From NCBI GenBank assembly GCA_964614375.1, contig CAZTLI010000036.1, positions 1-20,343 of the forward strand: DNA of 20,343 nt, written 5' to 3'. A program made the position numbers and the translations under genes. The DNA comes from CAZTLI01 sp964614375 (lineage in GTDB: Bacteria > Chloroflexota > Anaerolineae > Aggregatilineales > Phototrophicaceae). Below are positions 1 to 6,925 of this stretch, in pieces; position 1 is the first letter of the stretch, and the number at the start of each line of letters is the position of its first letter. The notes below the pieces were generated by a model, which saw nothing but the letters and a program-made list of their open reading frames with translations, had not been told where the DNA came from and made no database searches.

Positions 1-2
1 AT

Positions 3-131
3 CATCGCATCATCACCGCACTGCAAACGCTGCGGGCGATGGTGGTCGATATGCTGCGCGAGCAGGCGGCGCTGGCACACACGGTGAATGCCAATCCATT
101 AATCCAACAACTTCAGGAGAGTGAACAGTGA
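3..131 (+). CDS. C-terminal end of an unidentified gene (5' truncated)
   Basis: The frame is open from the window edge to a TGA at 129-131 and encodes the last 42 residues of a protein, a helix-prone stretch rich in Leu, Gln and Ala ending in QLQESEQ. Its stop codon overlaps the GTG start of the sulfide:quinone oxidoreductase gene (shared GTGA at 128-131), a typical arrangement of translationally coupled operon genes, so it is probably the preceding member of the sulfur operon. I do not recognise the family from this fragment. The start lies outside the window. Confidence 0.6.
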   Translation, partial: HRIITALQTLRAMVVDMLREQAALAHTVNANPLIQQLQESEQ

Positions 132-1363
132 AAACGCTCTTAATTCTCGGCGCGGGCACAGGCGGCACGATGGTCGCCAACAAAATGTCCGAAATCCTCG
201 ACCCGAATGCCTGGAAAATCGTCATCGTAGACCGGGACGAGACCCATTACTATCAGCCGGGTTTCCTCTTCATCCCATTTGGCATCTATAAGCCGGATGA
301 TGTGGTCAAACCCAAACGCAATTTCCTACCCCGTTCGGTGGAAGTCATCTTCTCCGACATCGAACTGATTGAACCTGACCAGAATCGGGTGCGCCTGACG
401 AAAAATAATCGGGTCATCACCTATGACTATCTGGTCGTCGCCACCGGTACGCACATTCGCCCCGAAGAGACCGACGGGTTGCACGATGGTGGTGGCTGGC
501 ACAAGAACATCTATGACTTCTACACCTATGAAGGCGCTGTCGCCCTATCGCGCTTCTTGCGGACATGGGAAGGCGGGCGCATGGTCATCAATGTGGCGGA
601 AATGCCGATTAAGTGCCCTGTCGCGCCGCTGGAATTTGTTTTTCTGGCGGATTGGTATTTCACCGAACGCGGCATCCGCGACAAAGTAGAACTGGTCTAC
701 AGCACACCGCTGCCCGGCGCATTCACCAAACCGCGCGCCACCGCCGTGCTGAGTGATATGCTCGAACGTAAGCACATCCACCTCGTGCCAGACTTCAATA
801 TTAGCGAAGTGGATAACGGCAAACAGGTCATTCAATCCTATGACGGGCGCGAAGTCGAATACGACCTGCTGGTCAGTATCCCCACCAACATGGGCGCGGA
901 AGTCATCGAACGCAGCGGCATGGGCGACGAATTGAATTATGTCCCCATCGACAAGCACACACTGCAATCGAAAAACTGGAACAATGTGTGGGTCATTGGT
1001 GACGCGGGCAACGCCCCGGCATCAAAAGCCGGGTCTGTCACCCACTTCATGCTCGATGTCCTCATCGACAACCTGCTGCGCGATATGGACGGTCTTGCGC
1101 CCCAACCGCATTTTGACGGACACGCCAACTGCTTCATCGAATCCGGTTTTGATAAGGGCATTTTGATTGACTTCAACTATGACGTTGAACCGCTGCCCGG
1201 TAAGTTCCCACTGCCCGGCATTGGCCCCTTCTCGCTGCTGCGCGAATCAACCGCCAATCACTGGGGCAAGATGAGCTTTAAGTGGATTTACTGGAACGTG
1301 CTGCTCAAGGGTGGCGAAATGCCCATCGCATCGCAAATGAAGATGGCGGGAAAGTGGGTGTAG
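128..1363 (+). CDS. sqr: Sulfide:quinone oxidoreductase (FAD-dependent)
   Basis: A 411-residue flavoprotein of the pyridine nucleotide-disulfide oxidoreductase fold. The N-terminus has the FAD-binding loop GAGTGG (residues 8-13). YLVVATGT (101-108) and VWVIGDAGNAP (287-297) are the second and third FAD motifs of the family. Two cysteines, Cys163 (in PIKCPVAPLEF) and Cys335, sit where the redox pair of SQRs is expected; the third cysteine of type I enzymes is not seen. The hydrophobic, aromatic C-terminus (roughly 377-411) fits monotopic membrane attachment. The family oxidises sulfide to sulfane sulfur and reduces the quinone pool at the cytoplasmic membrane. The GTG start is preceded by AGGAG (115-119) and overlaps the previous stop. 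The next gene begins 9 bp after the stop. A related family such as flavocytochrome c sulfide dehydrogenase is less likely because no signal peptide is seen. Confidence 0.93.
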   Translation: MKTLLILGAGTGGTMVANKMSEILDPNAWKIVIVDRDETHYYQPGFLFIPFGIYKPDDVVKPKRNFLPRSVEVIFSDIELIEPDQNRVRLTKNNRVITYDYLVVATGTHIRPEETDGLHDGGGWHKNIYDFYTYEGAVALSRFLRTWEGGRMVINVAEMPIKCPVAPLEFVFLADWYFTERGIRDKVELVYSTPLPGAFTKPRATAVLSDMLERKHIHLVPDFNISEVDNGKQVIQSYDGREVEYDLLVSIPTNMGAEVIERSGMGDELNYVPIDKHTLQSKNWNNVWVIGDAGNAPASKAGSVTHFMLDVLIDNLLRDMDGLAPQPHFDGHANCFIESGFDKGILIDFNYDVEPLPGKFPLPGIGPFSLLRESTANHWGKMSFKWIYWNVLLKGGEMPIASQMKMAGKWV

Positions 1364-1372
1364 GAGGGCATC

Positions 1373-2065
1373 ATGGATAACCCGACCCTGACCGAAGACA
1401 CCACACACCAGGAAATCGCGGCCTTACACCGCAAGCTGGATTATCTGACCGAGCTGTTGGAGAACCAGCGGCAGCAGCAAGCGGCGCGTGACGAACTCTT
1501 CAGTGATATGCTGCCTATGGTCAACGACTTTGTGAAGCTGACAATCGACGAACTGGATGAAGTCGGCAGCGATTTTGAACTGGACGACATCCTCTATCTG
1601 GGCAAACGGCTGCTGCGTGATATGCGCCTGCTGACGACGCTGCTCGATCAGTTAGAAAGTGTGGCAGAACTGACACAGGATATGAAGTTCATCACCACAC
1701 CGGCCTTTAGCAATCTGATAGAAATTCTGGCGCAGTTGGAGCAGAAGGGGTACTTCAAATTCCTCAACGGCCTGCTCTATGTGAGCGATAAAGTCGTGAC
1801 CGAATTCGATGAAGACGACGTGCGGGCGCTGGGTGATAACATCGTCACGATTCTGACGACTGTTCGCAATCTGACACAACCCGAAATCATGGCGCTGGCG
1901 AACACGCTTATTCACACCATCGAAGCGCCAGTTGATGACAATGTATCGACATGGGCGCTCATCCGTGAACTGCGTAATCCCGATACCCGTAAGGGCATGG
2001 CGCGGCTGCTAAATGTGGTCAAAGGCCTGGCGGTTGAAGGCGAGACTGCCGCCAGCAATTACTAA
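1373..2065 (+). CDS. DUF1641 family protein
   Basis: A 230-residue, acidic, almost fully alpha-helical soluble protein with no signal peptide or membrane segment. Residues 15-45 look like a short coiled coil (HRKLDYLTELLENQRQQQ). The region from about 90 to 175 has the pattern of DUF1641, including a PAFSNLIEILAQLEQKGYFKFL stretch (split around residues 110-131) followed by DNIVTILTTVRNLTQPE. DUF1641 proteins are commonly encoded next to sulfide:quinone oxidoreductases or formate dehydrogenases; their biochemical role is unknown to me, and a partner or scaffold role in quinone-linked sulfur oxidation is inference. The start has a strong GGAGG site 7 bases upstream and the gene lies only 9 bp after sqr, so the two are cotranscribed. 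Confidence 0.85.
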   Translation: MDNPTLTEDTTHQEIAALHRKLDYLTELLENQRQQQAARDELFSDMLPMVNDFVKLTIDELDEVGSDFELDDILYLGKRLLRDMRLLTTLLDQLESVAELTQDMKFITTPAFSNLIEILAQLEQKGYFKFLNGLLYVSDKVVTEFDEDDVRALGDNIVTILTTVRNLTQPEIMALANTLIHTIEAPVDDNVSTWALIRELRNPDTRKGMARLLNVVKGLAVEGETAASNY

Positions 2066-2075
2066 CGAAACTCAT

Positions 2076-2100
2076 GCAGGGGTGCGGCGAATATCCCTGC
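2076..2100 (+). other. Short intercistronic hairpin
   Basis: GCAGGG (2076-2081) can pair with CCCTGC (2095-2100) around a 13-base loop in the gap between the DUF1641 and TusE-type genes. No T-tract follows, so it is not a terminator. It could protect or process the operon mRNA; that is speculation. Confidence 0.3.
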
Positions 2101-2158
2101 GCTAAACAGACAATTGAATCAAAACGGACTCAGGCACAATGAAGGAGTGCAAACCATC

Positions 2159-2479
2159 ATGTTAAACCAAGTGAATCCCCACGTACTGGATAACGTCGAA
2201 TTTGACGAAGGTGGCTATATGGTCGATGCCAACGAATGGAGCGAAGTCATCGCCCATGCGCTGGCGCAGCAAGAAGGCATTGAACTGACCGCCCGCCATT
2301 GGATCGTCATCAATTTCGCCCGCAAGGAATATATGGCAAATGGCGACGCGCCCACCCTGCGGCGTATCACCAAGCTGACCGACGTGAATACGAAGGAAAT
2401 CTACCTGCTATTCCCCAACGGCCCCGCGAAGCAAGCGGCACGCATTGCTGGTTTGCCCAAGCCAACGGGCTGCATCTAG
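2159..2479 (+). CDS. tusE: DsrC/TusE-type sulfur carrier with a single C-terminal cysteine
   Basis: A 106-residue protein of the TusE/DsrC/DsvC family, which carries persulfide on a flexible C-terminal arm. The ending GLPKPTGCI places the universally conserved Cys (CysA) at position 105, next to last. The second cysteine of true DsrC proteins, 11 residues upstream, is Ala94 here (KQAARIAG), so by the usual classification this is a TusE-like rather than a DsrAB-partner DsrC. The family helix signatures are present (residues 39-60, GIELTARHWIVINFARKEY). The ATG at 2159 is chosen because GAAGGAG (2141-2147) lies 11 bases before it; an in-frame extension to 2114 lacks a ribosome site. Its place between DUF1641 and a DsrE2-type gene, downstream of sqr, argues for a sulfur relay from sulfide oxidation rather than only tRNA thiolation; no tusA, tusBCD or dsrAB is present in the window. 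Confidence 0.88.
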   Translation: MLNQVNPHVLDNVEFDEGGYMVDANEWSEVIAHALAQQEGIELTARHWIVINFARKEYMANGDAPTLRRITKLTDVNTKEIYLLFPNGPAKQAARIAGLPKPTGCI

Positions 2480-2524
2480 CCAACACTCTCGCCCGATGTG
2501 AGATAACTTGAAGGAGAACCTGAC

Positions 2525-3028
2525 ATGACGACCAATGGTAATGGCAGCAAACCAGAGAAGAAACAACGCAAGCTGTGTATCATTTGCTCAAAAGGCTCGC
2601 TCGATATGGCCTATCCGCCGCTGATTCTGGCGAACGCCGCCCGCATGAGTGGGATTGAAGTGCATCTATTCTTCACCTTCTGGGGCATGGACATCATCAC
2701 CAAAAAGAAAATGGATCATCTGAATGTGGCGGTGGTCGGCAATCCCAACATGCACCCCTGGTTCCACATTCCGTCTGTTGTGGGTGTGCTGCCCGGTATG
2801 GCGGCAGCCGCCTCGAACATGATGCGACGTGAAATCGAAAAGCTGGATATGCCGCCTGTGAGCGAATTCCTGCAAATGCTGTCGGACGCAGGCGCACACA
2901 TCTATGCCTGCAAGATGGCGATGGATATGATGCAGATCAACAAGGAAGACCTGTTTGAAGACGCCGAAGTCCTCGGCGCGATGGAATTCCTCGAAATTGC
3001 CGATGAAGCACAGACGATGTTCGTCTAA
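2525..3028 (+). CDS. DsrE/DsrF-like (DsrE2-type) sulfurtransferase
   Basis: A 167-residue protein with the DsrE2 pattern: a first strand and loop CIICSKGSLDMAYPPLILA (18-36), then HLFFTFWGMDII (47-58), a Met/His-rich central loop (residues 63-100), and DAGAHIYACKMAMDMM (121-136). Cys129 in the IYAC motif is the position expected for the persulfide-carrying cysteine of the family; Cys18 and Cys21 form an additional C-x2-C near the N-terminus. DsrE2 proteins mobilise protein-bound sulfane sulfur and are often partners of TusA, rhodanese or TusE-like carriers. Here it is the last gene of the sqr operon, 45 bp after the TusE-type gene, with a GAAGGAG site before its ATG, and it is followed by a strong terminator. 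No clear membrane segment is seen, although some DsrE2 proteins are membrane-associated. Confidence 0.85.
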   Translation: MTTNGNGSKPEKKQRKLCIICSKGSLDMAYPPLILANAARMSGIEVHLFFTFWGMDIITKKKMDHLNVAVVGNPNMHPWFHIPSVVGVLPGMAAAASNMMRREIEKLDMPPVSEFLQMLSDAGAHIYACKMAMDMMQINKEDLFEDAEVLGAMEFLEIADEAQTMFV

Positions 3029-3067
3029 CCGGACTGTTTGACCCGCTCGTCTCCCCAATTCGGACGT

Positions 3068-3103
3068 ATCAGGGTGTGCGCCACTCGCACGCTCTGATTT
3101 TTT
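3068..3103 (+). terminator. Rho-independent terminator of the sulfur operon
   Basis: The arms ATCAGGGTGTGCG (3068-3080) and CGCACGCTCTGAT (3086-3098) pair over 13 bp with two G-U wobbles around the 5-base loop CCACT, followed by a run of six T (3098-3103). It sits 40 bp after the stop of the DsrE2-type gene and ends the operon before the nitroreductase promoter. Confidence 0.9.
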
Positions 3104-3134
3104 GTCCAATCAAAACAGGGTCTACCGATTGCGG

Positions 3135-3140
3135 TATAAT
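3135..3140 (+). promoter_or_regulatory. Probable -10 box of the nitroreductase gene
   Basis: A perfect TATAAT lies 57 bp upstream of the nitroreductase ATG and just after the sulfur-operon terminator, which makes it the natural promoter position. No good -35 hexamer is visible at 16-18 bp spacing, so the promoter may be activator-dependent or weak. Confidence 0.5.
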
Positions 3141-3196
3141 GGGCGTCGGATTGGTTATGATTGTAATCGTCTCTGTCACACCCATAGGAGCATAAA

Positions 3197-3859
3197 ATGA
3201 CGCCACTTGATGTAGCCTCGATTGATCATGTATTGAAAACGACGCGCGCCGTGCGTAAACGCCTGGATTTAGACCGTCCGGTAGAACCGGAAGTGCTGCT
3301 TGAATGTCTGGACATCGCCCTGCAAGCGCCCACAGGCAGCAATGCCCAGGGCTGGCAGTGGCTGTTTGTCACCGATGCCGATAAAAAAGCCAAAATTGGC
3401 GAATACTACAAAACCTCGTGGACAGATTATAGTTCCCAGCGCCCATCGTCGCCGTCACCGGGCGCGAAAGCCAATCCCGACCAGATGCGGCGTGTGATTT
3501 CGTCCGCCCGTTATCTCGCCGAGAATATGGGCAATGTGCCTGTGCTGGTCATCCCCTGCATTCGTGGACGGATGGAAAAAACCACTGTCGCCAATCAAGC
3601 CGGACTGTATGGCTCAATCATTCCGGCGATATGGTCATTTATGCTGGCGCTGCGGGCGCGCGGTATCGGGACATCGTATACGACACTGCATCTCGTCTAT
3701 GAAAAAGAGGTGGCAGACCTATTGGGCATCCCCGATGATTACACTCAGGCGGCGCTGATTCCGGTGGGTTATTTCACGGGTGATGACTTTGCACCTGCCG
3801 AGCGTATTCCCGCCAGTCAACTGACGCATTGGGAGCAGTGGGGCAGCAAACAAGGTTAA
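3197..3859 (+). CDS. Nitroreductase-family FMN oxidoreductase
   Basis: A 220-residue protein with the nitroreductase fold. The FMN-phosphate binding start TTRAVRKRLDLDRPV (residues 15-29) is followed by the family motif APTGSNAQGWQWLFV (44-58), and the second half has GSIIPAIWSFMLALRARGIGTS (split at 139-160) and the C-terminal DYTQAALIPVGYF (181-193), which packs on the flavin. Members are cytoplasmic dimers that reduce nitroaromatics, quinones or other acceptors with NAD(P)H; the substrate here cannot be read from the sequence. The ATG has AGGAG upstream, and the gene has its own TATAAT box, so it is transcribed separately from the sulfur operon. Length is normal for the family. Confidence 0.9.
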   Translation: MTPLDVASIDHVLKTTRAVRKRLDLDRPVEPEVLLECLDIALQAPTGSNAQGWQWLFVTDADKKAKIGEYYKTSWTDYSSQRPSSPSPGAKANPDQMRRVISSARYLAENMGNVPVLVIPCIRGRMEKTTVANQAGLYGSIIPAIWSFMLALRARGIGTSYTTLHLVYEKEVADLLGIPDDYTQAALIPVGYFTGDDFAPAERIPASQLTHWEQWGSKQG

Positions 3860-3950
3860 TCAGGCAGCATGGGGACGGTCTATGCCGTGAGGAGAGGACG
3901 GCTATTGCGTTTTTAAATGTCGGCTACAGGCCGTGCGACCTGTGGGGGTG

Positions 3951-4127
3951 TTAGCGTTCGGCGCGTGAGCTAAAGCGACGCAGCCATTTCATGAGTCCGC
4001 TCTCGACTTCGACCTTTTCGAGCTTGAGCGGTTGTTGTTTTTCGGGCGATTTCACCACTTTGACTTCGGCGGTTTGCCGGACGGCTTGCTGCCATGATGT
4101 GACTTGATCGTGTCCATAGTTACGCAT
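3951..4127 (-). CDS. Small basic hypothetical protein
   Basis: A 58-residue, Lys/Arg-rich protein beginning MRNYGHDQVTSW and ending KWLRRFSSRAER. The ATG at 4127 is preferred over one five codons upstream because GGGAGG (4135-4140 on the complement) lies 7 bases before it and inside the longer version. It has a good upstream promoter candidate. There is no signal peptide; the C-terminal LMKWLRRF could be a short amphipathic, membrane-touching helix. I do not recognise the family. The gene lies opposite to the nitroreductase and its function is unknown. Confidence 0.6.
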   Translation of the reverse strand: MRNYGHDQVTSWQQAVRQTAEVKVVKSPEKQQPLKLEKVEVESGLMKWLRRFSSRAER

Positions 4128-4166
4128 GATAGTGCCTCCCAATGACTCTTTTGTCTGTTATTTTAT

Positions 4167-4196
4167 ATAATAAGAGAGAATATAGACGTGGCGCAA
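4167..4196 (-). promoter_or_regulatory. Sigma70-like promoter of the small basic protein gene
   Basis: Read on the minus strand, TTGCGC (4196-4191) is followed after 18 bases by TATTAT (4172-4167), about 40 bp upstream of the small gene's ATG. The area around it is much richer in A/T than the flanking genes. Confidence 0.5.
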
Positions 4197-4224
4197 GTTC
4201 TTGAAAAGATTTAAATGACACGCA

Positions 4225-4268
4225 GCGACGATGCACATGCAAGTTGACACACCCATCGTCGCCTTTTT
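4225..4268 (+). terminator. Hairpin with T-tract reading on the + strand
   Basis: GCGACGATG (4225-4233) pairs perfectly with CATCGTCGC (4254-4262) around a 20-base loop, followed by CTTTTTATTTT. The T-tract works only for + strand transcription, yet no + strand gene ends nearby; the closest is the nitroreductase, 366 bp upstream. It may end a long nitroreductase 3' transcript running antisense to the small basic gene. Confidence 0.5.
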
Positions 4269-4285
4269 ATTTTCGGGGAATTTGT

Positions 4286-4570
4286 CTAATTGCGTTTGGT
4301 CAAAAAGTCGTACCAGCCCATCAACGCCGCGATGCCAAACAGCGCACCGAGGATAATGGCGACGGTATGGGCGCTAATTTCGAGACCGGGTATAAAGCGC
4401 AGCGTCAGTACATAGCCGAGGAGTGTTTCGCTAAAAAAGACCAGCGCACCGATACATACGGCTGCCAGCACCGTGAAGACGAGGGTATCGCGCAGGGATG
4501 TCTTTTCATCACCAGCGCCACCTTCACCAACAATAACAGTCTGTTCGCGGGGTTCTTCTTGTTCAGACAT
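4286..4570 (-). CDS. Small two-helix membrane protein
   Basis: A 94-residue protein with an acidic cytoplasmic N-terminus (MSEQEEPREQ, residues 1-27) and two predicted membrane helices, about 28-53 (TLVFTVLAAVCIGALVFFSETLLG) and 67-86 (AHTVAIILGALFGIAALMGW), ending in a short basic tail KRN. GGAGG lies 11 bases before the ATG. No family is recognised. It stands alone, divergent from the next small membrane gene on the + strand. The open frame on the opposite strand here is judged a shadow because it lacks a ribosome site and its residue pattern looks random. Confidence 0.65.
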   Translation of the reverse strand: MSEQEEPREQTVIVGEGGAGDEKTSLRDTLVFTVLAAVCIGALVFFSETLLGYVLTLRFIPGLEISAHTVAIILGALFGIAALMGWYDFLTKRN

Positions 4571-4726
4571 GGCTACCTAGTCCTCCACACAGGGCAAGAT
4601 TAGAATTATGACATTTTTATTATATGCGGAATTTGAAAATATGCGTCTACTTCCTGCAAATCCGGGCGTAGTGTTTGCGTCAAGTTGGCGTTGACCGATG
4701 GTACAGCCAACGAATCCCCAGGCGTA

Positions 4727-4737
4727 TATACTATAAA
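4727..4737 (+). promoter_or_regulatory. Possible -10 region for the small membrane gene
   Basis: Overlapping TATACT (4727-4732) and TATAAA (4732-4737) lie about 30-40 bp upstream of the ATG at 4767 in a divergent intergenic region. TTGACC at 4691-4696 is too far upstream (30 bp) to serve as its -35. Confidence 0.35.
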
Positions 4738-4766
4738 TAACGTCAGTGATTACAGGGGAAGTGGTC

Positions 4767-4988
4767 ATGTACGCAGTCGGATTTATCGCCATTATGGTCT
4801 TCACGCTGGTCATTTTTGTGGCGGGATTTGTGTTCGTCTCGCTCGATAGTGGCAAAACAATGCTGGACAAAGGGCCAGGCAACACCCGTCCCGAAAGTTA
4901 TGTCAGTATCCGCAATCTGGATACTAACACCATCGAGACCGTCGATACATCGGGTGTGACACGCCACTGGCGCTCGAATCGCGATTAG
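4767..4988 (+). CDS. Small single-helix membrane protein
   Basis: A 73-residue protein with one N-terminal membrane helix (MYAVGFIAIMVFTLVIFVAG, 1-20) and a polar C-terminal tail of about 45 residues (PESYVSIRNLDTNTIETVDTSGVTRHW). The ATG at 4767 is chosen over an in-frame ATG at 4746 because AGGGGAA lies just upstream and the helix then starts at the N-terminus. A TATACT/TATAAA box precedes it. No family is recognised. Open frames on the opposite strand over the same bases are taken as shadows. Confidence 0.6.
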   Translation: MYAVGFIAIMVFTLVIFVAGFVFVSLDSGKTMLDKGPGNTRPESYVSIRNLDTNTIETVDTSGVTRHWRSNRD

Positions 4989-5072
4989 CACGGCGCTATT
5001 TTATCGGTGTTGTTCCGCGACCAGCAGAAATCGGTTATGATGATGAGGTAATGCGCTGCTCAAGGACAGCCT

Positions 5073-5852
5073 ATGCCCGTACCCACCAACCCACAGCTTA
5101 TCGCAGCGATGACCGCCCTCACTGCCGACGACACGCCCCAAAATCGGCAGGCGCTCTATGCGGCGCTGCACCACAGCACGTTCCTCTTGCCGACAACCCG
5201 CGCCCGCACAGGCGGCAATGGCACAGCGCCCGACCTCGATTTAGATGGACTGGTCACCGCTACCCATGATGGGCAATTGGTGCTGTTCGTTTTCACAGAC
5301 GAAGATTCCTTGCGGCAATGGCAGGCTGATGAGAGTCCCTGTATGGCGCTGTCGGCACTGGATACATTCCAACTGGCGCTGAACTATCAGGCGGGGTCGA
5401 TACAGATTAATCCATCGAGCGCGGTTGGCGGGTTACTGACAGCGGGCGAAATCGCGGCGCTGGCGCGTGGTGTGAGTCCCGGTTCAGCACATGACGTACA
5501 GATACATCAGCAGGCGGTGCAGTCCGATATACCGGTGATGCTCGGCGCGCCGAGCAAGCCCCTGCCGATAAAAGTGGCGGCGCAATTGCAACGTAGTCTC
5601 GCGGCACAGCCTATCGTCGCGGCGGGTTATGTCTTTATGCTAGCGCTGGGTCATGATGCCCCGCAGCAAATCGCCGGGATTGTCTTCTATCCCCAGGCGG
5701 ATGACACCACAAAAGACGCCATCATGCGCCAAATCACCAGCGAAGTAACCGCTGTCCTCAAGCCCCAGATGCAGCTTGCGTTCATGGTGCTAGAGGCCGA
5801 CATGCTGCACCATGTGCGCGGTACGGTGCATCCAGCCTATCGCCGGACGTGA
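5073..5852 (+). CDS. SseB-family protein (SseB N- and C-terminal domains)
   Basis: A 259-residue cytoplasmic protein. Residues about 10-130 match the SseB N-terminal domain: a helix with LYAALHHSTFLLPT (28-41), then GQLVLFVFTDEDSLRQW (split at 69-85), a PCMALSALDTFQLAL strand-helix unit and INPSSAVGGLLTAGEIAALARG. Residues about 155-257 resemble the SseB C-terminal domain, beginning GAPSKPLPIKVAAQLQRSLAAQP and containing a LALGHD/IAGIVFYPQAD strand pair. SseB was named for an effect on serine sensitivity in E. coli; the molecular role is unknown. An AAGGA site precedes the ATG. The gene ends 4 bp from the stop of the convergent membrane-anchored protein gene. Confidence 0.75.
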   Translation: MPVPTNPQLIAAMTALTADDTPQNRQALYAALHHSTFLLPTTRARTGGNGTAPDLDLDGLVTATHDGQLVLFVFTDEDSLRQWQADESPCMALSALDTFQLALNYQAGSIQINPSSAVGGLLTAGEIAALARGVSPGSAHDVQIHQQAVQSDIPVMLGAPSKPLPIKVAAQLQRSLAAQPIVAAGYVFMLALGHDAPQQIAGIVFYPQADDTTKDAIMRQITSEVTAVLKPQMQLAFMVLEADMLHHVRGTVHPAYRRT

Positions 5853-5856
5853 GGGT

Positions 5857-6714
5857 CTACCACGCGCTCTTGCTATCGCTTTTCTTCGCTTTACGGCTGA
5901 TGTGTTCATATTTGCAGTTGGCGGTTTCGGCAATTTCATGGGCGAATTGTTCATAACTCTTATGGGCAAATGTCAGGATATTGCCCTGATAATGCACGCG
6001 AACGACACCCGATTCGCCCCCTTGCAGCAGAAAATCCAGCAACCCCTCGCGCTCTTCGTCCAGACGTTCAATCGACAGCACGCGGTCTATCGCGCGGATG
6101 GGGATACGGGTATGCACGGCGCTGCCGCTGAGAGACACCAGCAGATGCGGGAATAGATAAATGTACAACGAAGAACCAAATGTCCAGACACCGTGAATAT
6201 CCTGTTCGGCATGTTGTGCGGGGCCATGATGGACGATGACACTCTCCACTATCGGCACATCGTTAGGGACATAATTGCCGAAGTGCGCCTGAAACGCAAT
6301 CATATCTTGCTGCTGCATTTTCAGGTGGATGATGCACCATTTGTTATCGACATTATAATGGAGTGTCGTTTGCATCCCGCCAATCGACTCAGTGGGTGGG
6401 CTGACGAATTCTAAATCGTTGAAGGCGAAACGTTGGGCGCGGGTCGTTTCCGGGTCGAAGAGCGCGAGGTCTTTTTCATAGATGCCGAAGATGAGGTCGT
6501 GCCACACCAGCGATGCTTGTTCTGGCAGCAGAATCTGGTATTTTCCACCGCCCGGCGCATTGCCATAGCGTATAGGCGTGGTTTCGACCAGCGTTTGCAG
6601 CAGTCGTGTGTAGCGCACCGGGACACGCTTTGGCCCCCACAGAGCTATCGCGCCAACAGTGCCCACGATAATGATGAAGCCGACAATGACCATCAATCCC
6701 AACGGGCCGTCCAT
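5857..6714 (-). CDS. Membrane-anchored hypothetical protein
   Basis: A 285-residue protein with a single N-terminal membrane helix (GLMVIVGFIIIVGTVGAIALW, split around residues 6-26) and a large soluble region. The soluble part mixes beta strands and short helices (e.g. KYQILLPEQASLVWHDLIFGIYEKDLALF across 58-87, and a PH-domain-like SLYIYLFPHLLVSLSGSAVHTRIPIRAIDRVLSIERL stretch around 195-232), which suggests one or two PH-like or beta-sandwich folds; this is inference from strand pattern only. The ATG at 6714 is chosen because GGGGGAA lies just before it; 15 further in-frame codons upstream lack a site. The gene is divergent from the FHA-TIR gene, so a shared regulatory region is possible. 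No family recognised. Confidence 0.7.
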   Translation of the reverse strand: MDGPLGLMVIVGFIIIVGTVGAIALWGPKRVPVRYTRLLQTLVETTPIRYGNAPGGGKYQILLPEQASLVWHDLIFGIYEKDLALFDPETTRAQRFAFNDLEFVSPPTESIGGMQTTLHYNVDNKWCIIHLKMQQQDMIAFQAHFGNYVPNDVPIVESVIVHHGPAQHAEQDIHGVWTFGSSLYIYLFPHLLVSLSGSAVHTRIPIRAIDRVLSIERLDEEREGLLDFLLQGGESGVVRVHYQGNILTFAHKSYEQFAHEIAETANCKYEHISRKAKKSDSKSAW

Positions 6715-6758
6715 CTGATTCCCCCAAATCAGCCAACAGGATACCCTTATGATACCCA

Positions 6759-6788
6759 ATTATGGGTCGAAGTCCGAAAACTGGACAA
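6759..6788 (-). promoter_or_regulatory. Possible promoter of the membrane-anchored gene, overlapped by repeats
   Basis: Read on the minus strand, TTGTCC (6788-6783) and CATAAT (6764-6759) are separated by 18 bases. The -10 lies inside the palindrome ACCCA-ATTA-TGGGT (6754-6767), and GATACCC occurs twice in direct orientation (6740-6746 and 6751-6757), so a repressor site is possible. Confidence 0.4.
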
Positions 6789-6832
6789 CACGTATGTTTA
6801 GATGATATGTCGCTAAAAATATAAACCACAAT

Positions 6833-6861
6833 TTGGCACATTGATTAGTGACTGGTATTAT
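6833..6861 (+). promoter_or_regulatory. Sigma70-like promoter of the FHA-TIR gene
   Basis: TTGGCA (6833-6838) and TATTAT (6856-6861) are separated by exactly 17 bases, the best-formed promoter in the window. Transcription would start near 6868, leaving a leader of roughly 58 bases before the ATG at 6926. Confidence 0.65.
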
Positions 6862-6874
6862 TAACCAAATTAGA

Positions 6875-6887
6875 GTTATTGAATAAC
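6875..6887. promoter_or_regulatory. Palindrome just downstream of the FHA-TIR start site
   Basis: GTTATT-G-AATAAC is a perfect 6-bp inverted repeat with a 1-base centre, placed about 7-20 bases after the predicted transcription start. That is a usual place for a repressor operator; a repressor has not been identified. Confidence 0.4.
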
Positions 6888-6925
6888 CTTATTATTCATA
6901 AATTCTAGCGCTAATGGGAGGGGGT

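Noticed and set aside
3900..3950. Terminator after the nitroreductase gene
   Set aside because: GCGTTTTTAAATG has a T-run, but no stable stem directly precedes it, and the ACAGG/CCTGT repeat lies after it.
4244..4603. + strand open frame of 119 codons
   Set aside because: It is antisense to the two-helix membrane protein, starts inside the terminator-like hairpin and matches no family pattern.
4577..4991. Minus-strand open frames of 82 and 102 codons
   Set aside because: They overlap the better-supported + strand small membrane gene (4767-4988), lack ribosome sites and have random-looking composition.
5812..6156. + strand open frame of 114 codons
   Set aside because: Antisense to the membrane-anchored protein gene (5857-6714), which has a membrane helix, ribosome site and coherent sequence.
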